64,000 nt of DNA from JAAZMI01 sp050948785 (GTDB lineage Bacteria > Bacillota > Dethiobacteria > DTU022 > UBA8154). Where the stretch lies: positions 1 to 64,000 of the forward strand of contig JBMNEM010000004.1 in assembly GCA_050948785.1 (NCBI GenBank), written 5' to 3'. The translations under genes and the position numbers were made by a program. This document shows positions 53,764 through 63,563 of this stretch, in pieces. The first letter of the stretch is position 1. Every line of letters starts with the position of its first letter. Below the pieces are notes generated by a model that was given only the letters and a program-made list of their open reading frames with translations, did no database searches and was not told the DNA's origin.

Positions 53764-53900
53764 GCAAATTGTTATAATATTATTAAACAGCATGCTCAAT
53801 GGCCAACGAAAACTAGGGTTCCGAGTATTACCTTTTACTTAACAAGCTTAAATGGTAGAATAAAAGGCAAGCGAATATTTGAAAGCAGGTTAAGTGAAAC

Positions 53901-54062
53901 ATGATGTTTGATTATGAATCATATGCTCGTCGGCACAATGTTAATCAAGATACACTTGAGTCAATTCTTAGGGAACTACGTGAAGAAATTCATGGTGATG
54001 AAATGATGGTGGAGCTGCACGCTATACGAGTAATAAAAAATATCAGTGAGCAAGGAGAATAA
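53901..54062 (+). CDS. Small acidic protein, unknown
   Basis: A 53-residue reading frame with strong helix-like pattern (TLESILRELREEIHGDEMMVELHAIRVI) starts at ATG 53901 with GAAAGCAGG upstream. It ends at a double stop, 20 bp before the convergent addA stop. The composition is that of a real small soluble protein. I see no known family; similar short proteins occur as stand-alone genes in Clostridia. Confidence 0.55.
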   Translation: MMFDYESYARRHNVNQDTLESILRELREEIHGDEMMVELHAIRVIKNISEQGE

Positions 54063-54082
54063 TAGTCAAAAATACATCTTAG

Positions 54083-57000
54083 TTAAAAAAGGTGTCCATT
54101 GCTAGGGTAAACCCGGCAGGAGCGCTGCAGGGCCAGAAAGAAAAGTTCGCCTCTCGCCGCTTTTTCGCCGGTTAATTCCTCCCAGGCCTGGGCATAGGCG
54201 TGGACCTGGGGGGTATATTGAGCAAGTAGGCGGTGCAGGGTGGCCTCATCCGTGATCCGGTCGGTCTTGTAGTCCACGATCACCCATCCCTCCGAATCCC
54301 GGTAAATCAGATCGATTACACCGTTAACCAACACCGGCAGCCGGCTGTCCGTTTTTTTCTTGAACATGGCATACAGGTGATGCTTTTTATTGATGTAAAG
54401 AGAAAAGGGCACCTCGGTATGCTTGCTTTCCCCAGCAGCCTGGATTTCCTGCCAGAGGCCCGTTTGTTTAAAACGTTCCAGTTCCTGCAAAATAGCTGGG
54501 AGCTGTTTTACAGGCAGGTTGAAGGCTTTCAGCTCTGCCTGGAGAAGCTCCTCCAGGTCCGGTTCATCTTTTACCAGGGCTTCCAGGGCCCGGTGCATCA
54601 GGCTGCCCCATTCTGCACCGCCTTCCACAGCAGGCACCATACCCGGCGCCAAAGCAGGTGTTGGCACAGTAGGGGCAAATTCCCCCTCCGGTTCCTTTCC
54701 AAGAATAATTCCTGTTTCTTCCCAGCCGAACTCCTCCCCGCCCCAGGCCTCCCCCCCTGCCCGGCTTACTTTAAGCCTGATTTCTGAGGGCTGTACCTTA
54801 TGCCAGCCCCGGCGGGAAACTTCTGCGGTCCACTCTGGCAAATGTTCCCGGAAGGCTTTCAGCTCTTTCAGGTTTACCGCAGTTTCCTCGGGCTCCCCGG
54901 CTTCTCCTGCAGGCAATGTTTCTGTAGGGGGGAGTTTCTTTATTGTTTCTGTTGTTTCTGTTGCTTCTATTGTTTCTATGTTGTCTGCTGCGGGGCTTTC
55001 CAACAGTTCCCGCCAGGGGTTTCTTCTGGAGTCCCTCCCACTTGCGGAGATGACCAGCAGGTTTCGGGCCCGGGTTGCAGCCACATAGAGCAGCCTGATT
55101 TTTTCCGCTTCCAGGTATTTTTGTTCTTCTGCAGCATAAGCCTCCCAACAGGGGGGCTGGGCAATTTTTATACCTTGATAGCCCCTTCTCCGGGTAAAGG
55201 AAAAATACCCAACCGGTTTTTCGCCGGTCCTGACGATATGGCTGTCAATCCGATCCGGTCTTATTTCTACCCTTTTGCCGGGGTGGGCCAGGATAACTAC
55301 CGGCGCTTCCAGTCCTTTGGCCTTGTGCAGGTTCATCAACCGGACACAGTCCCCGCCGGATACATCCAAATCCAGCTCTTCTTCCACTTTGGTGTTCATC
55401 AGGCTTTCCACCTGCGCAACCATCTGCCGGAAGGAGTCCCCGCATATCGCTTCCCCTTGGCGGATGTGCTCCAGCACCTGGTAAAGATAGCTGCAATTTC
55501 TTTTCCCTAAGGGCTGGGAGAGCGTAAAGGGAGCCAGGCCCAGGTCTTCGATGATCCTGTCCAATACCACGGCTGGGGGATCGGTTCGTTTCCACTGCAG
55601 GTACAGACTAAGACGTTTAAATGCATTGCCCATAACTTCCCCTAAGTCGTGATCTGCGTCTGCAGGCAGCGGGGCCCAGGGATTAAACCTGCCGCCGCCC
55701 ATCTTAAAACGATACAGCATTTCATCGCTGATACCAAAAAACAACCCTTTCAGTACCGCCACCAAAAGCACGCGGTTGTCCGGGTCGTCAAGGTATTGGA
55801 GCAGCTTCAGCAATTCGCGTAGCTCCAGGCTTTCCGCCAGCGAGCTGCCCCCGGTCATGGTTACCGGTATCCCCTGTTCTTCCAGGGCCCGGGCGTATGT
55901 TTCCATCAGATCCTTATAGCTGAGAATAATTAAAAAATCCCCGGGCTGGGGGGTTGCAGTCAACCCGGCCCGCTTCTCCTCCTCGGAACGGGCTAAACTG
56001 ATGTTGCCATGCAAAGCATAGCGGATAAAGGCTGCTACCTGGCGGGCATCCTGCAGGACGATCTCCTCTTTTTTGGTATATTCCGCGTCCACTAACAACA
56101 TTTTGACGCCACAGGCAGTGCCCTCCCCTCCCTTTCGCCAGGCATCAATAGGGCTGAAAAGAGCCTGGTAGCGGTTTTCCCGTTGAGCCAGCAACTGTTC
56201 AAAGACCCTGTTGTTAAATTCCTCTAAAGGCTTCAGGCAGCGGAAATTTGTCGTCAGTGATATAATCTCCCCCCCGCCGGCTTCAATAAGCCTTTTTACC
56301 AGGTTGTATGTATCGATATCAGCACGCCGGAAACGATAGATGGATTGCTTGGGATCGCCGACGACAAACAGGGAACCTGGTTTCGGGAAAAGTTTCTGCC
56401 AGTTCTTCTGGTGCAGATCGCTCCCGGTCAGGCAAAACATCACCTCTGACTGGAGAGGATCGGTGTCCTGGAACTCATCCACCAGCAAACAGCGGTATTT
56501 GAGCTGGAAATATTTTCTTACTGCGGGGGATTCCCGCAGCATTTGCGCGGCTTTCAGCAGCAGATCGTTAAAACCCAGAACGGAATATTTATCCTTAAAA
56601 TCGGCCAGGAATTCCCTGCCCGGCAGCAAAAAGCCGACGATATGTTCATAGCAATATTCTCTCCATTCCTGCAGCAGGGGCACTGCCCAGGACTGCCTGA
56701 AGTGTTCAAATTTAGCCCGGACACTTTTGGCTTCATCTTTATCCGTCCACAATTTTTGAATGATTCGCGGAGTTCCTTCGAAAAGGGAAAGCACCCCGGC
56801 AGCATTAACAGGGTTTCCCTGATCAAATTTGTCCAGCATGCGCCGTGCCCCCTGGATTTTTTCCTGCAGCGGGTCATACCGGTCTTCATGAGGTGGAGCC
56901 GGTATAAAAGGGTAAACATCCTGCAGCAGGGCATTTAAAGCTTGCAGGGCAGCAGAAAAATCCGGAACGGGGGTGCCGGTTAAAGGAACCTCCACATCCG

Positions 57001-57538
57001 GATACCCATTAAAAGTATGAAAAAGTTCTTTCAGTTCTTCTGGAGAAACACCTATTTCCTCCACCCGGTCCAGCAATTCCGGCCGGTTCAGCTTAATCCA
57101 CAGCAGGTACTCCTGCCAGGCCCGATCGATTAAAACAGCCTCCTGCAGATCATCAAGCTCCTCAAAACCGGGATCAATGCCCGCTTCCACCGGTCTTTCA
57201 CGCAGCAGCCGGGCGCAAAAGGCATGAATGGTTCCCAGAAAACAGCGATCCAGGTTCATCAGTGCCTCACCTATCTTCTGCTTAACCTGGGGGTTGGTCG
57301 CCGTACGAAAATTTTTCTCCAGACTGTCCTGAAACTTTTCCCGCAGCTCGGCAGCAGCTTTGCGGGTAAAGGTAATCGCTGCCATTTCCTCCACTCTACA
57401 TTTGCCACGCATAACCAAATTTACCATTCTTTTGATCAGGCTTGTAGTCTTGCCCGAACCAGCTCCGGCCTCTACCAGGATATTGATCTCCAGTTCTTCT
57501 GCTATTTTTCTGCGTGCTTCCTCATCTTTTAATTTCAT
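54083..57538 (-). CDS. addA: AddA/RecB-type helicase-nuclease
   Basis: The 1151-residue protein has a UvrD-type helicase (Walker A EAGAGSGKTT near 17-26; motif II LLVDEFQDTDP near 352-362; VVGDPKQSIYRFR) and a C-terminal PD-(D/E)XK nuclease (GVIDLIYRD, VIVDYKTDR near 1082-1105). It processes double-strand breaks with AddB for recombination. ATG 57538 follows AAAGGAGAGG. A low-complexity Glu/Thr stretch near 853-866 is encoded by 9-bp tandem repeats. It has higher GC than neighbouring genes. Confidence 0.9.
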   Translation of the reverse strand: MKLKDEEARRKIAEELEINILVEAGAGSGKTTSLIKRMVNLVMRGKCRVEEMAAITFTRKAAAELREKFQDSLEKNFRTATNPQVKQKIGEALMNLDRCFLGTIHAFCARLLRERPVEAGIDPGFEELDDLQEAVLIDRAWQEYLLWIKLNRPELLDRVEEIGVSPEELKELFHTFNGYPDVEVPLTGTPVPDFSAALQALNALLQDVYPFIPAPPHEDRYDPLQEKIQGARRMLDKFDQGNPVNAAGVLSLFEGTPRIIQKLWTDKDEAKSVRAKFEHFRQSWAVPLLQEWREYCYEHIVGFLLPGREFLADFKDKYSVLGFNDLLLKAAQMLRESPAVRKYFQLKYRCLLVDEFQDTDPLQSEVMFCLTGSDLHQKNWQKLFPKPGSLFVVGDPKQSIYRFRRADIDTYNLVKRLIEAGGGEIISLTTNFRCLKPLEEFNNRVFEQLLAQRENRYQALFSPIDAWRKGGEGTACGVKMLLVDAEYTKKEEIVLQDARQVAAFIRYALHGNISLARSEEEKRAGLTATPQPGDFLIILSYKDLMETYARALEEQGIPVTMTGGSSLAESLELRELLKLLQYLDDPDNRVLLVAVLKGLFFGISDEMLYRFKMGGGRFNPWAPLPADADHDLGEVMGNAFKRLSLYLQWKRTDPPAVVLDRIIEDLGLAPFTLSQPLGKRNCSYLYQVLEHIRQGEAICGDSFRQMVAQVESLMNTKVEEELDLDVSGGDCVRLMNLHKAKGLEAPVVILAHPGKRVEIRPDRIDSHIVRTGEKPVGYFSFTRRRGYQGIKIAQPPCWEAYAAEEQKYLEAEKIRLLYVAATRARNLLVISASGRDSRRNPWRELLESPAADNIETIEATETTETIKKLPPTETLPAGEAGEPEETAVNLKELKAFREHLPEWTAEVSRRGWHKVQPSEIRLKVSRAGGEAWGGEEFGWEETGIILGKEPEGEFAPTVPTPALAPGMVPAVEGGAEWGSLMHRALEALVKDEPDLEELLQAELKAFNLPVKQLPAILQELERFKQTGLWQEIQAAGESKHTEVPFSLYINKKHHLYAMFKKKTDSRLPVLVNGVIDLIYRDSEGWVIVDYKTDRITDEATLHRLLAQYTPQVHAYAQAWEELTGEKAARGELFFLALQRSCRVYPSNGHLF
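54943..54978. repeat. Nine-bp tandem repeat inside addA
   Basis: Four units of TTGTTTCTG/A (54943-54951, 54952-54960, 54961-54969, 54970-54978) keep the reading frame and encode a repeated Glu-Thr-rich stretch between helicase and nuclease. Copy-number change would lengthen or shorten the linker in frame. Confidence 0.8.
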
Positions 57539-57574
57539 GGCCTCTCCTTTCTATGGCAGCTGATGAGCCGGCCG

Positions 57575-60500
57575 TTATTTTATCTGCCGGAGTGCATAGT
57601 ATTTTGCCAGCGCCCCGATATCAGATTTTTTTACTTTTTCCTCCACCGCTTTGCCAAAAGTGTCCATCTCGCAAATAACCGCATAATCACAGAAAGTACA
57701 GTCAACATCAGGCTCTATGGTCATGACAAAGGCACCGTTGCTCAGAAGATCACATAAGGAATCCAAAATCCCTAAAACCTCTTCCCGGCATTCTTTAAAG
57801 GAGCGCATAACACGCTGCCCTTCCCCCTTGATTGTGGGAAACAGGTAGCCACAGTCCTGAACCCTGGGTTCGTCGCAGATACCTTTACGCCTGCAGATGT
57901 CCTCCAGGGCCAACCCATAAAGAGCATGCTGCAGCTGCCGGCCTCCCCAAAACATGCTACCGGGCCTGAAGGCATAGGTGCTGCCTGTCTTGTAGTCCAA
58001 AACTGTGTAGGCACCATCCGCGTGCAGGCGATCCACCCGATCGATCTTGCCCCGCAGCAAAAAGTGGCGGCCAGAGGGGAGATTAACCTTTACCGGGGGA
58101 ATTTCCCCTCGAATTTCCTGGTTTTCCACTCCTTCCAGGCCAAAGGTCAGCTCCAGGTAAACAGGGGTACTATAAGCTGCATTTTCTTCTTCAGCCCGCA
58201 GGAACAACCGGCATGACTCCATTATTTCCCTGTACTCATAAGCATAAATGGCCTCGTAGGGCGGCGGCTGTTCTTCTCTTTGCTGTTCCATTTTTTGGCG
58301 AGCGATGGATTCCAAAAGTTTAAGATGCCTGCTGTACGAAGGTTTCTCCTTTTGCTCCAACAACCGGCGGTAAAAATCCTCGAAAATGCGGTGCAGGAGA
58401 TCCCCCCTGGTAAGGGCATCCAGCCATTTTTCAGGATCGTAAGCCATCTCCGACGGGGGGGCTATGCGCAGCACATAATTAAGAAAATAGCCATAAGGGC
58501 ACTTGCCGAGCTGTTCCAGACCGCTGGCCGAAAATAGCCCTCCATCTTCCCATAGGGGCTTCCCGGGGAAGATGCCTCCATCGTGGGCGGTAAAAGAAGG
58601 GCTGCTCCTTTGCTGTCGGGAATGGAGCCCCTGCTTCAAACCAGGGTAGAGTTCCAGCACCGGTTCTTGCAGCCCCCTTGCCGCCTTTTGCCCCGCAAGG
58701 CGTTCCAACCACCACTCCGCTTCGCTGAGAGATTCACTGCTTTCACGGGGAATAAAACCCTTACGGGGCCCGAGCTTTTGCAGCAAGCGGCTGTAGTCGG
58801 CTGCAGTTTCACCAGAGACCAGGCGATATACCTGCAGAAGCAGAGGTGAAGGTGCCTCTTCGCGGTTTTCCACCGTATGGTATGCAGGAAAGCTTAAGGT
58901 CAGCTTGCTGCTGCCTGCTCCCCGAGCCGCCAGCAGCTGCACCATCTCAAACAGGTTCTCCACAGGCTGGAAACGGTACTTGTACAGGCTGCCGCCGAGC
59001 TCTTCTCTTTCCATGTCCAGCAGAATGGGATCCTCGGTGGCCTGTCCGGGGAACTTCCGTGCTGCAAGCCCGGTGATAAAAACCCTGTGGCGGGAAGTCC
59101 AGAGGCCATTTTTGTAACCATCAATGTGCAGGCTTCCTGCTTCCGGCAGCGAGCAGCCCACCCGCAGAGAGGAGACAAGTCCCTCTACCCATTTGACTGC
59201 CTCCCCCATGGTGGTTTTCTCCAGTGGAGACCCGGAAACCAGATTCAGGTTCTCCTGAATGGTCCTGTAAGCCCTGGCATCTGCCTCCCCGGCCCTGGCA
59301 CTTCTTTTCTCCAGTATTGCTGCCAACCCGGCGGCAAGTTCCCCCGGGCTTATCAGAGCGCTGTCATCGGGTACAGGGATGGAATCCAGCAGCTCTGCCA
59401 GCAGGTTTTTGAGTCCCCCTGTTTTTTCCGGCGAAGTTTCCGCGGCAGGTTGTTCAGAAATCCATTTTTGGTAGCGTTCCCTGCCCCGTACAATATTGGA
59501 AGAACGCAGCTCCCGGGCCATGGAGTTTTTAGGCGGTTCAAGGTCGGGATCCACCTTAAAAGCGCTGCTCCTGAGCAGGCGATACAGAACTGTCACGTCA
59601 AAATCGGTTTTTATCCATTCCGTCAGGGCAAAAAAAAGCTTCCCGGGACGAAAATTACCGGCATCAATTCCTTCCCCAAAGGTAACAGGTAGGCCAAAGC
59701 GCCGGGCTTCTTCAAAAAACACCTGGGCATAAGGCTCCCGGGAAGTATAGTAAACAACCACTTCTTCCAGCCGGATCTTCTCCCTGCGGATCTGCCGGAG
59801 CACTTCCCGTACCTCGGCAGTCTCCCCGTGGGAGTGACTAAAAGTTACTGTGGGTAATACCTCTTTCTTTAATGAGGGTAAGTTGCGATTGTAAGTGTCT
59901 CCCAGGGAAAAGCCGGCACGATCAGCAAGCCTGTCCACGGGGGCGTGTTCGAAAAAATAATTCCCCGGCGTCTTAAGACCACGCACTTCTTCCAAGGGCA
60001 GGGAAGCCCAGGGATGATCCTTTAACATTTTGGCCAGGAGTTCTCTCTCCAGGGGGGTTACCTGCAGGTTGACAGGAAGTAAGAGCATCACCCCGGGAAA
60101 AAATGATTCTGCGTAGGCTTTCAGGGCCATTTGCAGCAGCCCGGCCCGGTCAATCAACCCTTTCTTCGCCAGCCTCTCCTGGTACGCCGCAAAAATGCGC
60201 CTGATATCCTCGCCTTTGGACGGATGGATAAATTTGTCGGCAGGTATGCCCTCAGGGTGATAGCCAATTTCCTTCAACTCCTGGACAGACGCCCATATCG
60301 CACTGGCAATGCCCGGATTAACCTGCAGGGTGTGAAAATAGGCAAGGGCGCCGTCTTCTAAAAGCTCATGCATTACTTCTTGGATGATCCGCGCGGCCAA
60401 AACACCGGGAAGCAGTTGAAGCCCCTCCCGGTGCAGACGGGTGGCCATTTTCTCTGCAGCCATGCCTGATACTGTGTGAATATGTAAGTTTATATATCCG

Positions 60501-60625
60501 TAACCGGCCAGGCTAAAACTTCGTAATAAAGCGTTACCGGCTGAAAGCGAAGGCATCACGATAATTTTTTCCTTGAGGGGATTATCTGTACAGATTCTGG
60601 AAAGCCGGTCAAAAAGTACTTTCAA
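57575..60625 (-). CDS. addB: AddB-type nuclease subunit with Fe-S cysteines
   Basis: The protein pairs with AddA. It lacks a standard Walker A (MPSLSAGNALLRS replaces it), so the helicase-like half is probably inactive. The C-terminal nuclease has GKIDRVDR and TVLDYKTGS, and four cysteines (one in GKCPYGYF near 735, then CTFCDYAVIC near 986-995) form the AddB 4Fe-4S site. TTG 60625 with GGGAGAGG upstream gives 1016 residues; an earlier TTG/ATG at 60664/60661 has no site. It lies 36 bp upstream of addA. Confidence 0.87.
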   Translation of the reverse strand: MKVLFDRLSRICTDNPLKEKIIVMPSLSAGNALLRSFSLAGYGYINLHIHTVSGMAAEKMATRLHREGLQLLPGVLAARIIQEVMHELLEDGALAYFHTLQVNPGIASAIWASVQELKEIGYHPEGIPADKFIHPSKGEDIRRIFAAYQERLAKKGLIDRAGLLQMALKAYAESFFPGVMLLLPVNLQVTPLERELLAKMLKDHPWASLPLEEVRGLKTPGNYFFEHAPVDRLADRAGFSLGDTYNRNLPSLKKEVLPTVTFSHSHGETAEVREVLRQIRREKIRLEEVVVYYTSREPYAQVFFEEARRFGLPVTFGEGIDAGNFRPGKLFFALTEWIKTDFDVTVLYRLLRSSAFKVDPDLEPPKNSMARELRSSNIVRGRERYQKWISEQPAAETSPEKTGGLKNLLAELLDSIPVPDDSALISPGELAAGLAAILEKRSARAGEADARAYRTIQENLNLVSGSPLEKTTMGEAVKWVEGLVSSLRVGCSLPEAGSLHIDGYKNGLWTSRHRVFITGLAARKFPGQATEDPILLDMEREELGGSLYKYRFQPVENLFEMVQLLAARGAGSSKLTLSFPAYHTVENREEAPSPLLLQVYRLVSGETAADYSRLLQKLGPRKGFIPRESSESLSEAEWWLERLAGQKAARGLQEPVLELYPGLKQGLHSRQQRSSPSFTAHDGGIFPGKPLWEDGGLFSASGLEQLGKCPYGYFLNYVLRIAPPSEMAYDPEKWLDALTRGDLLHRIFEDFYRRLLEQKEKPSYSRHLKLLESIARQKMEQQREEQPPPYEAIYAYEYREIMESCRLFLRAEEENAAYSTPVYLELTFGLEGVENQEIRGEIPPVKVNLPSGRHFLLRGKIDRVDRLHADGAYTVLDYKTGSTYAFRPGSMFWGGRQLQHALYGLALEDICRRKGICDEPRVQDCGYLFPTIKGEGQRVMRSFKECREEVLGILDSLCDLLSNGAFVMTIEPDVDCTFCDYAVICEMDTFGKAVEEKVKKSDIGALAKYYALRQIK

Positions 60626-60664
60626 AGTAAAACCTCTCCCTTTCTTTTGTTCAACGACCATCAA

Positions 60665-60947
60665 CGTCTTTTTTTATGGTATTCCACAAAGAATTGCAAA
60701 ATCCTATCAATCAGAGGTTAACAGTGCAAGCAAGGGCTAAAAACAGCCACGTCTCTAAGTGATTCCACTGCATAAAATCGATTTATTGTGATGAATAAAT
60801 GAAAGCTTTCTTGCAGTAGGATTAACAGTATATTTCCCCGTTTTTGCACATAAGAATTTTATTAAACGTTTGAATTACACTTGCAGGCAAAATGTGGAAA
60901 ACAAGCCTGTCCGGCGGAAAAACCTGCCGGCATAACACTGAAAAGGG
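60665..60947. other. Spacer between addB and cwlD, nothing recognised
   Basis: 283 bp divergent spacer. No tRNA, terminator or clear promoter pair was found. There are AT-rich stretches only. Confidence 0.5.
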
Positions 60948-61712
60948 GTGAATCAAAATAAGTTGAAAAGAAAATTATGGGTTTTTTTTCTGCCCCAAAA
61001 AAAAATTAAAAATGGGCTGATCTCTTTAACTCTTGTTTGTTTATTAGTCTTTTTCTTTACAGGATCTCAGGGTTATCTGCCTGCGATCCAGGCCATCGCT
61101 ACCAATGGCCTTACCGTGATCATTGACCCTGGCCATGGCGGAATTGATGGCGGGGTCAGCCGTGGCGAGGACCTGCTGGAAAAAGACATTAACCTGGATA
61201 TAGCCAAACAGCTCAGAAGTTTACTCCGCAGAAAAGGATATAGTGTAAAAATGACCCGGGAAACTGATAAAGATGTCAGTGATCTCCTCCCCAATGGATC
61301 GGATACCCGTCACCGCCGGGATGTGCATGGCCGCGCCAAGTTTATTAATGAAAGCAATGGAGATTTATTTGTAAGTATTCATGTGAATTCCTGTGAAGAT
61401 CCCTATACCCGGGGCGCGATAACTTTTTTTACAGAAAACAACCCACAAAGCGAGGCTTTGGCTGAAATAATTCAAAGCCATTTAAATGCGGTGACCAAAG
61501 CAAAACCTCAAGGCGGGGAATACTTTCACGAAAAAACACGTACAGGAGACTTTTATATTCTCCTCCACACCGATATTCCCGGGGTAATTGTGGAGGTAGG
61601 CTTTATCACCAGCCCCAGTGATAAAAAATTATTGGCGACCGGCAGTTACCGGAAAAAGTTGGCGGAGGCAATTTGTGCCGGCATTGACAGCTATGTTGCA
61701 AACCATCCTTAA
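60948..61712 (+). CDS. cwlD: N-acetylmuramoyl-L-alanine amidase CwlD
   Basis: The 254-residue protein has a signal-anchor (residues about 24-44) and an Amidase_3 domain. Zinc ligands are His in DPGHGGIDGG, Glu in LLEKDI and His in SIHVNS; the catalytic Glu is in IVEVGFITS. It strips peptides from muramic acid during spore-cortex muramic-lactam formation, which supports a spore former. GTG 60948 abuts AAAAGGGG and TTG 60963 is further off, so the start is uncertain. Confidence 0.9.
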   Translation: MNQNKLKRKLWVFFLPQKKIKNGLISLTLVCLLVFFFTGSQGYLPAIQAIATNGLTVIIDPGHGGIDGGVSRGEDLLEKDINLDIAKQLRSLLRRKGYSVKMTRETDKDVSDLLPNGSDTRHRRDVHGRAKFINESNGDLFVSIHVNSCEDPYTRGAITFFTENNPQSEALAEIIQSHLNAVTKAKPQGGEYFHEKTRTGDFYILLHTDIPGVIVEVGFITSPSDKKLLATGSYRKKLAEAICAGIDSYVANHP

Positions 61713-61730
61713 TTTGAGAAAAAAAAGCAT

Positions 61731-62549
61731 TTATACCAGATTTTTATTTTCAGAGACGAGGATTCTTTTTGCCCCGGATATTTTTAACCGCCAGTTGTTT
61801 TCTGCCAGGCTATAGCTGACCACACCCCGCCTGCTGGAAGCATTGATAAAGTTTTGACCACCCTCATAAATCCCGACATGGGTCGGGATTTCAACTACAT
61901 CCTCATGAAAAAAAAGAAGATCCCCCGGGCATATCTCGTTCATGTCTACGTGTAAACCATCATATTTATATTGTAAATCGGCATCCCGGTGCAGATAATA
62001 ACCATGTAGGGCATAGAGGGTATAAACAAAACCGGAGCAATCAAATCCTTCCGGGGTAAGCCCTCCCCACAAATAGGGAACACCCCTGAAAGTCCTCGCT
62101 AGGTGAAGAATTTTTTCCACGGTACTCTTAGCCTTAAAAACAGCAGGTTTTTCCTCAAGTTGATCCTGCTCGTTTATCCAGGCTTTCCTTCCCTCCGGAA
62201 TCCACACCGCAAACCAATTTTCCTGCTTCTCCATAACCCTTAAACGTGTGTTCAGGGGTAATTTCAAAATCGTTTTACTGCTCTCCTGCGGTATGTTTTT
62301 TAGCGCGGCAAGGTGTTTATGAACGATTATTTTTTTTAGAAACCGCTGCGGTGGTTTCCCCAAAAAAACATTTTCCTTTTTCACCCATCCGGTATAGTTT
62401 TGCTGAATCGGTATTTGAATTTTGAACCAGCAGTCCTTTTCCTCCAAAATTGTGACTACTGTAGCAAAAATTACCTGGGTTACCATTTCAGCTGACTCTG
62501 TATCAAAACGATAAACATTTGCCAGCGGCACCCTGATGATCCCTTTCAT
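61731..62549 (-). CDS. NlpC/P60 peptidase with SH3 domains
   Basis: The 272-residue protein has one or two bacterial SH3 units (GWVKKENV near 55, then AWINEQDQL) and a C-terminal NlpC/P60 part with Cys in FDCSGFVYTLY (near 170) and His in THVGIYEGG (near 226). It resembles YkfC-type gamma-D-glutamyl-L-diamino acid peptidases. No signal peptide is seen, so it may act on recycled peptides in the cell. ATG 62549 follows GAGGGGAC. Confidence 0.87.
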   Translation of the reverse strand: MKGIIRVPLANVYRFDTESAEMVTQVIFATVVTILEEKDCWFKIQIPIQQNYTGWVKKENVFLGKPPQRFLKKIIVHKHLAALKNIPQESSKTILKLPLNTRLRVMEKQENWFAVWIPEGRKAWINEQDQLEEKPAVFKAKSTVEKILHLARTFRGVPYLWGGLTPEGFDCSGFVYTLYALHGYYLHRDADLQYKYDGLHVDMNEICPGDLLFFHEDVVEIPTHVGIYEGGQNFINASSRRGVVSYSLAENNWRLKISGAKRILVSENKNLV

Positions 62550-62645
62550 CCCCTTGTCCCCTCACTTTTTTTATAAATTTGAATATATTAATATGCAGGT
62601 AATAAAAAAGTTGTAAAACTGGAAAACTGAAATGAGGTGAGGATC

Positions 62646-63536
62646 ATGCTCCCCACAATTACAAATATCAAAAAAAATTTATTTGTAACCGGTATACCTC
62701 CTGATCGATGTTACTCCCAAATCGTCATTGAAAGTACTAAGCCCCTTAGTTATACCAGTCAAAAGCAGTCCCATAGTTATACCCTTACAATCCCGAAAGT
62801 GAACTTAAATATGCCTGCAGAAGTAATTCATATTCATGATGGGCTTATTGAAAACATTGTCATTAAAGAAAAAAATAAAAAGGTCAAGATTACCATTTTT
62901 TTCAGCTATCCCACAATTGTGGATCGCAGTTCCGTGGCCAATCCACCCTACCGCCTGATTATTAACTTCAATAGATATTTTTTGGAGCAACTCTTCTGGA
63001 ACAAATCGATCATCATTGACCCCGGACATGGGGGCAAAGATTGTGGATTGCGGGGGCCTGTGGGCTTATTGGAAAAAGATGCTGTCCTCTCTATTGCTTA
63101 TCAACTGCGCAAAATATTTGAGTTGACCGGGGCAAAGGTTTGGTTAACTCGCCAGGGGGATGAAAATGTCTCTGCAGAAACTAAAAGAGCGAATCTGCAG
63201 CAACAAAAAGCTCAATTCTACGTAGGTCTGCATCTGAGAGAAGGTACCGGTAGCCAGGACGGAGGTTTTGCTCTGGCCGTGCCACCCAAAGAAAAACAAA
63301 TGGAAAAACTGGCTCAAGAGATCGGTTTAGAGATGTCAAAAAAGCTGAATATAAAAAATAATGACATCAAAACAGATAGCGATCTACTTGCTTTAGGTAT
63401 ACCGGCCGTTGTAGTGGAGGCAGCAACAATTACAAACGCCGTGGAAGAGGGATTGTTAAGAAATTCCCATTTCCAGTGGAGAACCGCACAGGCCATCTTT
63501 AATGCCACGATAAAATATTTTTACACCAAAACGTGA
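62646..63536 (+). CDS. AMIN plus Amidase_3 domain protein
   Basis: The roughly 296-residue protein has an N-terminal AMIN-like beta domain (about 1-110) and an amidase with zinc ligands in DPGHGGKD, LLEKDA and GLHLREG, and the catalytic Glu in VVVEAATIT. The sequence is divergent from CwlD; GLHLRE replaces SIHANA. It has no signal peptide or membrane segment, which is odd for a cell-wall enzyme. ATG 62646 follows GAGGTGAGG. It is unlike CwlD in lacking an anchor. Confidence 0.85.
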   Translation: MLPTITNIKKNLFVTGIPPDRCYSQIVIESTKPLSYTSQKQSHSYTLTIPKVNLNMPAEVIHIHDGLIENIVIKEKNKKVKITIFFSYPTIVDRSSVANPPYRLIINFNRYFLEQLFWNKSIIIDPGHGGKDCGLRGPVGLLEKDAVLSIAYQLRKIFELTGAKVWLTRQGDENVSAETKRANLQQQKAQFYVGLHLREGTGSQDGGFALAVPPKEKQMEKLAQEIGLEMSKKLNIKNNDIKTDSDLLALGIPAVVVEAATITNAVEEGLLRNSHFQWRTAQAIFNATIKYFYTKT

Positions 63537-63563
63537 TCTAAAATTAAGTAAGGAGCATAAACG

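Noticed and set aside
54233..55510. Long plus-strand frames inside addA
   Set aside because: Antisense shadows of a GC-richer gene; no ribosome sites and odd composition.
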